Part shown: positions 21,713-33,400 of the stretch, piece after piece
Layout: each line of letters opens with the position of its first letter
Numbering within the stretch: position 1 is the first letter of the stretch
NCBI RefSeq assembly: GCF_037975245.1
Contig: NC_092568.1
Location: 32,644,501 to 32,708,500 of the forward strand
Length of the DNA stretch: 64,000 nucleotides
Source: Apostichopus japonicus
Lineage: Eukaryota > Echinodermata > Holothuroidea > Aspidochirotida > Stichopodidae
Direction of reading: 5' to 3'
The notes under the pieces: generated by a model
The model's input: the letters and a program-made list of their open reading frames with translations, nothing else
The model's database searches: none
What the model was told of the DNA's origin: nothing
Made by a program: the position numbers and the translations under genes

Positions 21713-23770
21713 GCCAACGGACCCAACCTTCGCCCCCCCCCCCCCTTCACCAAAACACATACACTATATTCAGTAGGGCCGTTGCTAGGCCCTTGATATG
21801 AATATGCCTACCTCAATGAACTGTGACGCTTATGAAGAAGCACTAAGAAACAGATCAATAACTTAATTCGGTAATAAAAACTGTTATACTATAAGAAACG
21901 GCTGTATATACCGTTTCTAAAAACACAATAGCCATCCATTGTTATCTATCCCCGATCTTCATTGTACAATGTCTGTATACAAGACAATTCAAAGTCTCGC
22001 TTGAGTGACGTCATGTGAATTAAATTATTGATTTAGGAGACTACGTCACAACAGCGGCAATGTAAGGTCGCCAACAACTATACCATCGTCTCTATAAGTT
22101 ATAACAGGGAGTTATAACAACTCCCTGGTTATAACGTGTTTTTTTTTTACTCGGCATAGTATATGCGAATAATCGGCTTCAAAATTAACACAGCCGAATC
22201 TTATGCTGTATAGGATCACTTTGTATTGAGTTGTAATTTCAAGTTTGTTATTCTGGCCCAACCATGTAATGGAACAAGGGCCTCTCAAATCAGTAATTTG
22301 ACATGCTAAGCCAAATTAGCGGGCCGTCTTAAACCGTTTACTTTCCTTTTCGTTCTTCGTCTAGCCCCGGGAATGTCATGCTCCAACACAAGACATTTAT
22401 TATGCATTGCTCTATTGCAAAGTGTTGGAATATAACCTAAATCGTGTGCATTGTTCCAGTTGAGATCAACTTGACGGAATCTAGAAAAAAAGTAGGCTAC
22501 ATTTTCTGATCGGGTGAAGACTTTATTTCTTTCAGCGATCGAGTTTGATACCATCAGGTTGTGACTGACGGCAATGGTTTATCAAGCTCTTTAATAATTC
22601 AGTTTATGGGCCTACACAAACAAATGGCGTTCATGTTCATTTTTCTGAATGTTCTTCTACCTTTTATTTATACGTGTTAATTTATTGAAATCCGGCATTT
22701 TCCGACATACTTTCTGCATTTCTGGTATTATTATTATTTTTACTTCTCACAAATAGGGTCTGGCCTAAAAGGACCTTTATTTATTTTTCATAATTGAGGC
22801 CTGGTGAACTACCAAATGGCACTAAGAAATATTTCAGTTCTCCAATTCTTGTCTGTTTTTTCTCTGTTTTTGGCCCTTTCAACTAGTGGTAAGAGAGCTT
22901 TTACCTCATTGAAGAGCAAGCTGTAATAAATACCTTTCGTTTTGGGGCAACCTGCAGTTATCTAATTCCAGTATCGATCCTTTACATAATCTTGCACTGT
23001 GAAGCATTACCTACCCTCGTGAACGGATCATCCGATTGCCCTCATTGCGAAACATAAGGTCAAAGGTAAGCGCCTCAGAGTATGGCAAGGATTCTTTACT
23101 GTCGCTCTACATGAGGGAAACGACAGTCATCGATATTTTCAAACCAATTTGAGAGAGTGGGAAAATCTCAATTCTACGGGAGCCTCTAGGTTCTTTACAG
23201 ACCGAAATTACACAGAGAGTCAGTTGTACAAAGATCAAATTCTCTGTGTCCCAGCAAAATGAAAGAAAGTTTTAGCTGTTACTTTTTAGATGCTAATACT
23301 GCATAATTGCTGACTGATACTTCCTAGTGTGAAATGAGCTATTTTTTAGCATCAAATTCAGCTGAGAAATCTGGTTTAAATATATTTGCTTTGCCGTTTT
23401 ACCAGCCTCAGTAAAACGGAACGCAAGGTAATAACATAATAAATGTCTTATTCATGAAATATGTGAGAGAGAAAAACAATTTTTTTTAGGAAACTGATTA
23501 AATATGATTTAGGAACATCAACATCGCCAAAGTTGGACCTCTATACCTTTAATGAGGGGAATTTACACACGTACACCCTCATTGAACAAGTTCAAAGATT
23601 TCCCCGTCATGACTCAGTGATCATCTTTGATATCGAGGGAGTTAACTATAGGTACATGTCATGCAAGTAAAGTACATACTATATGACTATTCCATAATAA
23701 GTGGTTCTTCAGATCAATTGTATGGCATTCTTGGTCTCTGCGTAACACACCGCTTGTATTTCATAAACAA
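21713..23770. other. Intergenic, no gene seen
   Basis: Includes a small inverted repeat GGGAGTTATAAC/GTTATAACTCCC near 22105 and A/T-rich sequence. The frames present show no recognisable domain or splice pattern. Confidence 0.5.
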
Positions 23771-23778
23771 AACAATAG

Positions 23779-25597
23779 CAGGCGCGTATCCAGGATTTTC
23801 TAACCCGGGGGGCGCGAATTACTATCTAAGCGGAGCGCCACCATCGGTTGGCGCGGAGCGTACAAGAAAATTTCTGGTTTTGATACCCCCCAGATCACCG
23901 GAAATGGCACTTCTCGGGCTTGAAAATGAGCAACCAGATGTACACTTTTGCCTGAGAACCAAGTATTTCCCCAAAGTTTTTTTTTTCCATCAATAACCTT
24001 TTTGAAGATTGTCACCAGTCACACATCATGTTCGACCTCATTGCATGTCCTATGGATCATTGCTTTTGTAGGTTATTCTACGTCACGGCCCACAATATCC
24101 GAAAGCCCCACTTTTCAAGGTTTTAAGCCCATTACTTGTTGAGAATTTGAAAATTCACTTTTCTCGTGAATAAAATCACCTGAAAACATACCCATAATGT
24201 TGCACAAAATTCAATCTATAGACAACCAATATAGAAAAACCTCCTTGAACCCCTAACAGACGGGTCAAAATTGAACGAGTAGAGGAAAGTATGATGAAGA
24301 ATGTTGGTGAGGAAATTTTGGAAAATTCCGACACAGTTAATTTATTGGTGTAGAAATAGTGCAACCTCTTATAATGGCTTTTACAAAACTTGGTATAAGG
24401 AACAGAAAAATAGCAGATATTTCCGATATGAGGTATATCGAAACCGAACACTTCACTCATAGGCGTAGGTCCCGTAGGAGGCGGGGGCTGCAGCCCCCCC
24501 CCCTCCCAATTGTTTTCCCTTTTTTTTGGGCACCTACTGAAAGAAAAATAAATAGCAATGAATAGCTTAAAATGATCTCCTTGGTAATTGAAATAAAGTT
24601 GTAAGCTTGGCCGACATTACTACTGTAAAAGAGAGTTTTGACATAAATGGATATGGTTTTTCTCCATCTACATAAGACATTTGGTTGTTTACATTAGCAT
24701 CCGGCGGTATACTGTGCAACTTTGACGGACCGTGCGGTACACGATGCCATACAATGTAATGAGCGATCTTGCCTATATGATATTGGCATCGACATGTTGA
24801 ATGCGCGCTTTGCGCGCGAAAAATTTTGGCTTTTTTTTCGGGCAAGTCATTACAGCCCCCAAATCCAATGTGGCTCCTACGCCTTTGACTACACACATTG
24901 ACAGTTTTTGAGGCTGTACATCGTGGAACATGCATTTAAATGCTCATTGATATGATGTTATATCTGCTCTTTGCTTTACAAATTCGAACAGGCGTGTAGC
25001 GAGTAATTGCCAAGGGAGGGCGAAGCCTGTAGGCAAACTATCTAAGCGAAGCGCCACCATGAGTTGGCGCGAAGCGTACAAGAAAAATTTTGGCCGAAAA
25101 TGCCTCCCAGATCGCTGGAAATGACACTTCCCAGGCCTTGTAAGTTGCATCTAAGCATTGTCTATTTTGAAATTACTAGCGATGTCATAAAGAAAATTTG
25201 CTCGGGGGGGGCGGTCGCCCCCTTCCCGAAATGCGTTATGTTCCCCGACGACTCGGTCGAGTTCAAGTACATTAGTGAGAGAGGAAAAACGGAAACGTCA
25301 AAAATGGAGTTGTCGGGGTAAGGGGTAGGGTGAGGCGCACACCCCCTCCGTAATCCTTGATCTGTCACTGGCTACCCTGTGTATATAATAGGGATCTTTC
25401 TCTTCCCGAGGTCTTGACTATCTTCTACTCCCTCCTTTTCTCCTTTTTCTCTCTTTTTTCTTTTTCTTTTCCCTTCCTTCCTCTCCTCCTTTTCTCTTTT
25501 CCCCTCCTTTTCCCTTTTTTCTTCTCTTTTTTTTCTCTCCTCTTTTCCTTACCCGGGGGGCGCGCGCCCCCAACGCCCCCCCCTGGATACGCACCTG
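23779..25597. mobile_element. hAT-type element F, composite (1819 bp)
   Basis: Starts CAGGCGCGTATCCAGG and ends CCTGGATACGCACCTG, a strong inverted terminal repeat. Flanks share only AATAG, so the TSD is unclear. It contains two copies of the shared module in the same orientation (23821-23921 and 25036-25152), element G, and a long pyrimidine tract (25430-25550). The second module and a CAGTGACAGATCAAGG-type end at 25347-25366 suggest further nested, incomplete elements. Confidence 0.75.
24458..24887. mobile_element. hAT-type element G, nested in F (430 bp)
   Basis: Termini CATAGGCGTAGGTCCC and, on the other strand, CAAAGGCGTAGGAGCC, close to those of element D. Flanking octamers ACTTCACT and ACTACACA match at 6 of 8. 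Non-coding. Confidence 0.65.
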
Positions 25598-27174
25598 AAT
25601 AGTAATTTTTAAAGATTGCACGCATTCTATAATAAAGAATTTGTATATAGTATTAGTATGTATTAAAAAATTCCGCAGCCTTTGCTATATACTGTAAACT
25701 AAATGGTACAACATATATTCTGAAGTTATTTAGTGACTTTCAAGGAGTGACTGTGACATTAAACCAGCCTGTCACACTGAGTTGGAACCTTTAAGGAAGA
25801 TTGTACTTGCGGGGACGTGCTTGAGACTGAGGATGTTTGGAAACAATAGCCTATCACCTGCATGGCATTATTCCATGCAGGAAGCATGGTTTGGAAGGAA
25901 CATTTGCAGCTTGAGGTATATGTGATATGTATATGTGGATGGGATGGGGGTCCGGATGGGTGTGTGTGGGGGGGGGGAGTGGATTGTTCACACTATGAAA
26001 ATTAAGACACGTACCATCAAATAACCTACTATATAGGAGAGAAAGTGGATGGGTCACGTGAAAGATTGTTAAACTTTTAATCCTTAGTTTTGATCAACAA
26101 CTGATTGTATTTACCAGTTCTTTGGTGGATTAATGAAATCTACATATTGCATAGGACTCTTGACAAACTGATCAAATGAAAACAAATTGTCTACTGGTGA
26201 CCATGAATTTCCAATCATTTGAGTCACCTGTTTTCGCTACTTCACAATGTTTTGACGCTAAAGTTCTAATCACTGATTGCTTAGATCGTCTGTATATAAC
26301 CATATTATATGGTAACGGGTGTTACATTGTTTATTAAATATAGCCTGATTATCTCTTTGCTACAAAGACTCCAGGCCTGAAAATTGTTCAAGAGATGGGG
26401 AAAAACATAACACACCGTAACATAATATGAAGAGCACTAGAAAACAAAGATAATATAAACAAGGGTAATGAAAATAAAGAGAAAATGCAAAAACAAAAAA
26501 AAACTTCAAAGTAGGAAACAAGAAAGAGACAGGACAGTAGGAAACTTTACAAAATAGTAGAAAGAGAATTGGGAAAGCCAAATGGCCTAGATAGAGCGGA
26601 ACGAAGAAACCCCCACCATCTGGGGCAACTCTCTCCCTACACTTCATCGCTATATAGACGATGACCAGCAGATTAGTTTAGTAGAAGAAACCCCCACCAT
26701 CTGGGGCAACTCTGTTCCTACACCACACCGCTATTCCTACACTACACCGCTAAAGACGAAGATCAGCAGTTAATTCTATTGCTAACTTTCTACATTGACT
26801 AAGCACAACCTTTCCCGTCTCAATCAAGATGAAATTGGCCTACTACGGTACCAGCACGACAACGGTTTGAACAATCATGTACATATTCCACATCCGTATT
26901 CTCTGGGTTCACATCCTTGAATTGTCATACACAGAAGACTCCTTGGTTGCAGTGTTTAGCATGTAATCGTATGTGTTGTATCTTTGAATACACGTAACGT
27001 ACACAGCTGTTGCGAGCACCGCATTTGTATCACGATATAGTATTACTGGCTTGCCCCTCTAGCAACTGGTGCAAACTAAACTTAGGTTGGACTTCGTGTC
27101 ATAGTGGAGGCTACTCTATTAAACCCAAATCGTTCGTTTAAAAGCAAAAACTACATAGAAACGGACAGAAAAAA
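25598..27174. other. Intergenic and 5' flank of SPTLC2
   Basis: No gene seen. A segment starting at 26603 is duplicated at 26684 (81 bp apart, core GAAACCCCCACCATCTGGGG). The last bases before 27175 include an in-frame TAA at 27139-27141, so translation of SPTLC2 does not start further upstream on this exon. No TATA box or initiator could be assigned. Confidence 0.5.
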
Positions 27175-27444
27175 ATGTACGAGTATTGGGTGATGGAAAT
27201 GATGGAAGCTCATCATCAGCAGTCTCTCACCATGCAAATGAAACAACGGCGATTGGGGTTTGGCAACGGACACATTTCTGCATCAAAAACAGGACCCTCG
27301 CGAAGTGGTGATATTGCTAGGCTCACTCCCAATGGTGTACGATTGGGCGGCTCCTATAAGAAATCGGCTCCTAAGAATGGAATCCATAAGTCAAGATCAT
27401 CAGCGAAAAACTTCAACGAAAGAGCTGAAACCCAAATCCAGGAG
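27175..27444 (+). CDS. SPTLC2: SPTLC2 exon 1 (coding)
   Basis: Encodes residues 1-90, a basic, serine/glycine-rich cytosolic N-terminus with an unusual Met/Gln-rich start; this part is poorly conserved in the family. Ends in phase 0 at CAGGAG/GTGAGG. Confidence 0.85.
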
Positions 27445-30400
27445 GTGAGGCTACCAAGGCTCAATTGTTCGGCTGTCCTTTTCCAGAATTCAATGGTGCT
27501 CAGCTTAGGCTTGGTCTAGCGTTACCTTCATGCTCGCGGAGTTGGGCGAGCCTTTATTTAACAGTGATAGTGTTACTGTTAGATTTTTGTCTTAAATTTA
27601 GGTCAATCATAATAATAAATAAACATCAAGAGAATAACAGATTTTACATGGTGAATTTCCACTGAGTTCGGCAGATGCATTATTATAACATTAATATGTG
27701 CATCTAAGTCATAACGTCAAATTTTCGTTGTAACTGTACTAGGCCTAGCTAGGTTAATGTGTAACCACTAACAAGTAACATACTGAAAGCCCTCCCTGAA
27801 AGTGAAACCAGATCTCAAAACGCAACAACTTTCTGGCTCATGCATGTTCATATTAAATTTTGAAATATGGCTTTGTAATACTAGTCCATACATAGTAGTG
27901 ATAGTACTGTTGTATTTTTCAAAATATGGTATTAAACCTAGAAAAGCATAACAAAATATGATATTACACTATTTTTCTTTTAGGTTATGAAATTTTCAAA
28001 GGTGTACAGTTTGATCAATATTTTTTAAAAGATAGCTAAAGATTTTAATCAAGAAAGACACTGAGGGACAAATTTGGGTATAAACATTATTAGTGTTCAG
28101 TGTTAGACATGAAGCAATTTGAAATAATAGTTTGATTGTGAATTTAAGAACATATTCAACAGGTGCTTTGATATTTGTAGAACAGGGTGTATTGTGAATG
28201 GAACTTTAAGTGCTGGGCAACAGTAACTTGATATGTTCACTGTTGTGCAGTGTTATCATGTATTAATGTTGTGATAATACCAAATTTAAACTTGACCTTT
28301 CCAGATGCAGGTTTCATATCAATATATTCATTATTTTTATAGAGTTATCTGTCCTTAAAAATTATGAGCTGAATAAATTCGCCACATTTTTAACGAGTCC
28401 ATAGATTCTACAAAATTTGCAAGCCCCGTCCCAACAGATCATGTGCCAATCAAATCTCTCTGTTTTGTTTCTGACCATTAGGCCTCAAGGACTTTCACTT
28501 TTTCTCTTGAATGGTATCTTTCTCTCGGTCTTAACGATGTAGCTTGCAAAATTAATTTTTCTTTTCCTTCCATTGCCATGAAGAAACAGGTGTTTCAGAC
28601 GTTTTCACTGTGGAATCATAAAAAGTGGACAATACGAGAATAGCACTGTGTTAAAATCTTGATCGAGCCGCATGTGTAGACTATATTGTTTACATTTGTG
28701 AATAAATGAACATGCTGAAATGGGCGGTCCTAGTGATTTTACAGTAAATCGTTTGTGTCATAAGGGCAACAGAAAATAAATTTCTTTCTTTCGATTGTGA
28801 TGGCTTTTCTTAATTAAACCCACCTGGTCAGAGTGCATTAGAATAAGAAACATCAAATTTACTTGTTTTCCGAAATTCATCAGCAAACAGGTATTGAGAC
28901 TTTAAGCTGAGTCCAAAGTATTTGACCTTAATATTGTTTGATATTTACTTGAAAGATGTTTGCTCTCATAAGAATATGATGTCTATGGAATTTCAAATAA
29001 GTCAAGAAGTACTATGCAAACAGGAAAGCGTTTTTTATTGTGTAAGCACATCATATACACTGGCTAATGCCATTGAAGAGAAGGACTTTAGAACTAGACA
29101 TACAAATATTAACTTTTGAACCTTTCAAAAGTTGTAAGGATCACAGAGAGATGAACACCTCTGCGATAAGAAGAGTTGTAGCAGAAAATGTTCCAAACCA
29201 TGTCTGCTCCTGCCTTATTCCACCATAATTACAGAATTTCTGCTGGCCATTGCTAGTACTTTAGTCCACCCTCCTCCTGTGACCCCCCTTCCCTGCCCCC
29301 CTGCCAACTATCCCAAACAAATGTGTAATGTTCAGAAGCCCCACAGTACATGTCCCACTTTGTTTACAAAAAAAAAACTAAAAAAGGCAAACATTTCTAT
29401 TGAAGCCTGGTTGCGATCTCCCGTTTTGCAAAAACACAGTTTGAGCTGACCGAAGCGGTCGGTCAGTTTGGGCTGACTGAAGTGATCGGTCAGTTTGGGC
29501 TGACCGAAGCGATCGGTCAGTTTGGGCTGACCGAAGCGATCGGTCAGTTTGGGCTGACCGAAGCGGTCAGTCAGTTCTACCTCTGCTTAACTTTGGCAAG
29601 TTTCCATTATATAGGAACTAGGTCATCAGCACCTGTAATTGGCTGGTTTCATTTTGAAAATATTTACCCAGTTTCAAATAGTTAGTGAAAAGTCTATGTG
29701 ACCTTAGTACAAAGTGTTACTTAGTTGTTGAATAAGATCATTTTAAAGATTCTACAGGCTAGTGGTGATATTTTACATTAAGATATACTTTTTGTTTTAA
29801 CATGTTTTCAACATTACATATGTTCTTACTACTGAAGGATTTTAAGTTCATCATGATTTAGATGTGGCATTTTGTTTTTAAGAATTGATACAAAAAGCAA
29901 TGTAAAAAGAAAGAAAAGAAAAAAATGAATGTTCTGATTTTTATTAATTACGCTCTGTCATTTCTGAACAGACGGATGGCCATTCGTATGAACCTACTCC
30001 TCTACACTGGGCCGTCATTACCTTCTGGTGCTACCTTATTCTGACCATCGTCGGGTGGCTCCGAGACCAACTGCGAAGACTTGGTATTGAGAACCTGAAA
30101 GGTGCCCAAGAGCAAAAGAATTTGAAGGTATATATGTAATAATGATAATAATAATATTCCACTTTTATATAGCGCTTTATACCAGCAATAGGTCTCAAAG
30201 CGCTTTACAGATGATATGTTACACCTGGTCAATGATAACCTGTCCCAAAGACAATCCCTCCAGGCGGGGGCAGTTATATACTGCGCCCAATGACAAGTTA
30301 CCTCACAGGTACCCATATAACCCCTGGGTGGAGAGAGGCAATTGAGATAAAGCATCTTGCCTGCCCAAGGACACAATGTAGTGAACTAGGCAGGAGTTGA

Positions 30401-33400
30401 ACCAGCAATCCTTTGGATCACGAGTCCGACGCCTTTTCCAATATACAGTTTGATAATTTTCTCTACATACAGACCCCTCACAACAGAAGCTATAAAATGA
30501 GAAAGTTTTATACTTTAGAAAAGTCTTTCCTGTTTAATATACATGTATTGAGAGTAAACAGACCTTAATAATGCATACATCTACAGAGTTGAATTTCCCT
30601 GTTTTGGTCACACAGTTTTATCCTTTCTTTGCGAGATGACCTGGTTTGTAATGGTGAAGTCATGGTTGTAGTATCAGGCAATCCCAGATAACAGAGTTGT
30701 TTTTTTTTGTAATATGTTCTTTGTTTTGTTGTGTTTTTGATGTTTTTATAATACCAAATAAATTGTCACTATTTTGCTAAATGTTGACAGTCTATTTCTT
30801 CAAACTGCTGTGTGCCTAATTAATGCTAAATGATTATGTTATCGCCTTATGGTTCCCTATTAGCCACAGCTCCCTCCCATTGGCTATCAAAGAAATGGAA
30901 GTGGAAAGCTTTTTAATATTCTTTCCCTAATGACTATCAGAGGATCAAAACCACCAAGTCTGGGTTGTTTTAGAGACCTCTTACAAGGTTCATCCACAAC
31001 ATTGTAGTAGACTAGGTATATAACCAAGAGGTGATAAATAAACTTGAAGTGTGGTCAACCATGGAGCTATAAACTGTTTATACAGTAGCTCCATGGGTCA
31101 ACTGATCACATCAGGTCAAAGAGCAGCCATAAAAATATAAACTGACCGTTACACTTGGAGTTACGGTTTTTGTGGCAGATCTCAAATGCAGGCTTCAATT
31201 CCTGTATTTTAGTATATATATACAGCACAAACTGCTGATTACTATAAAATCAGCATTAATCATGTTTTTCAGTTTGGACAGACTTCCCCTGTAATAAATT
31301 AATTATAATGAGGTACCTTTTTTATTTTTCCTTCAATAATTAGCCCCTTCACAAACAATGAGCAATTTATTATTTCGTCTGTCAGTGTTAGCTCAGTCAC
31401 TGTCTTGTTTGTACATTAACACCAAGGGGAGGTCTCCTAGATTTGAAAGTAAGCCCCTTGTCAAGTATCACTAATAAGACTAATATATTTAACGAAGAGA
31501 AAGGATGCCCCAATTGTCACCATGGTGATAGGTCAAGCTTTGGTCTCCTTTGTGTCATCAAGTTCCCAAGAGACAATATTTTGGGATGAATTCTTGGAGA
31601 CCATTAGAAAATTGTCCAGACTGGCTGTTGGAGATACTGTTTTGTAAATTTTTGTAAATGTAGTAGGTAGTAGTACAGTAGGTAAGGGCAAGTACCCTTA
31701 AAAACGGTCGGTCTATTTTGAAACAAGGATGGTACAAATTTGTTTCCTCACCGATATTCTTTTCCCCATTCTATGTGAAGGTTACTATTGTACTGTAGGA
31801 AGAAAGCAGCTCATCTCTTATATGTTGATTGTTTGTTCAATATCAATGTAATGGCAGTATTGAATTCTGCTTTGCATTAAAAGCCTTGGGGGGGGGGGGA
31901 AGGTCAACCCTCTCCCAAAGCAACCTTCCTCTCAAGGTGAGTGGCGAAAAATATCCTGGTGGTGCGGGAGATTTTTGCAGATGTCGAGATGTCGGAAGTT
32001 TAATAAATCAACTGTTGGAGGTTGCTGACAGAGTTGGATGCAATTGTTCTTTTAACATCAAGTCAATAGTCAAAAGTTAGCTTTCATGCGTAAGGAGTAT
32101 TAGTTTGGAGCGGAGTTCTCACAAGTCCTCATCCGGAAGATCCTGAGTCAACTGCAGAAAGTTTGCAGACCACTGTCATAAAGAGGCTAAAGGACATGTA
32201 TTTCAAAAGCATGAGGACAATACATCTGCAGGGTTGTGGTTGTCCTTATCTCAAAAACATGGGGACAATACAACACTACTGGTGATCTGCAGGGTTGGGG
32301 TCGTCCTTATATCAAAAACATGGGGACAATACAACACTACTAGTGATCTGCATGGTCACGTTTTCCTTGAAAGAGTTATTTGTCGCTTAATCATATTTAT
32401 TTTGTTTAAAACCTGGCAAAAGTTCTTTTCTTTTTTGTTGTTAACTTATATGATGTGTTGTTTTTTAATGTATGTGACAGATTTGGGGCAAAGCAAGTTT
32501 TCTGTTAAAACCTTTTTTAAATCTATCTGAGTTCACTTCATTTAGGATATGGAACTGTTGACTCTTTTTTCGAGTAGGTACAGTAAGTTTAGTTGTACCT
32601 TTTGTTGTACGTAGGACTCTAGATTCAGGATATTTACTCGCTAAATGCCAGTAGAAAGAAAAAAAAAACCAGGTGGGACCGTGGGAGCAGTGCAAGAATA
32701 TTACTAGTTGTTAGGCTAGGCTAGGGTAGATTGGAGTGTGAATGTACAGGGGACAGATAGGAGAGAGAGGAATTATAGATTGTACGGTTACTGGTCTCCA
32801 GTTGAAGAGGTTACTTTAGCCGCACACATTTAACTGAAAACCAAAATTTACAACTTGTTTTCATTGGCTATACAGTTCCCTTGACCTACAAAGCTAAATT
32901 GAAAGCTCTAAGCAGTTTAATTCTCAGCTTATCAACCTTTGATAGAAGCTCCAAAAATCATGATTTATAATCTCTAGTCACTGATAGTTTTATTGCTTTG
33001 ATGTTTTTACTGCCTCGGGTACTTGTTGTAAATTGCGCAGATAAGAAAGGCTGATAGGTCTTTCAGCCATCTTCAAGTTAGACAACAAATTAGTTAGAGT
33101 TTGAAAGAAAGGCTGTGCTTGGTACGTCTTCAAATTCATTTTTACCACTGTGGAATGGATTTAGTAATTATTTTCTGAAAGTGGATAAAAAAGGTACAAA
33201 CCTTCCCTTCCTTTGTGATGTGGATCTGCTTAGAGGGGGCATCATTATTGTCCATCAAATTTTAGGGCCTGCTTTCAGTTTGAAAAGTACTTTCCTGTTT
33301 GGTTCGTAACCTCCAAATTATTTGTAGACATCAGAGGAGTGCTAACTTAGACAATTCAATGTCCTGGTGAGTGGAAAACACTTTGATGGTGGCAGTGAAA

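Noticed and set aside
22306-22554. 82-codon frame on the - strand
   Set aside because: No homology pattern, no splice context, and length is within chance expectation.
23779-25597. 8-bp target duplication for element F
   Set aside because: Flanks AACAATAG and AATAGTAA share only AATAG next to the element. The terminal inverted repeat is convincing, the TSD is not.
25418-25625. Lys/Glu/Arg-rich frames on the - strand
   Set aside because: They are translations of a long polypyrimidine tract inside element F.
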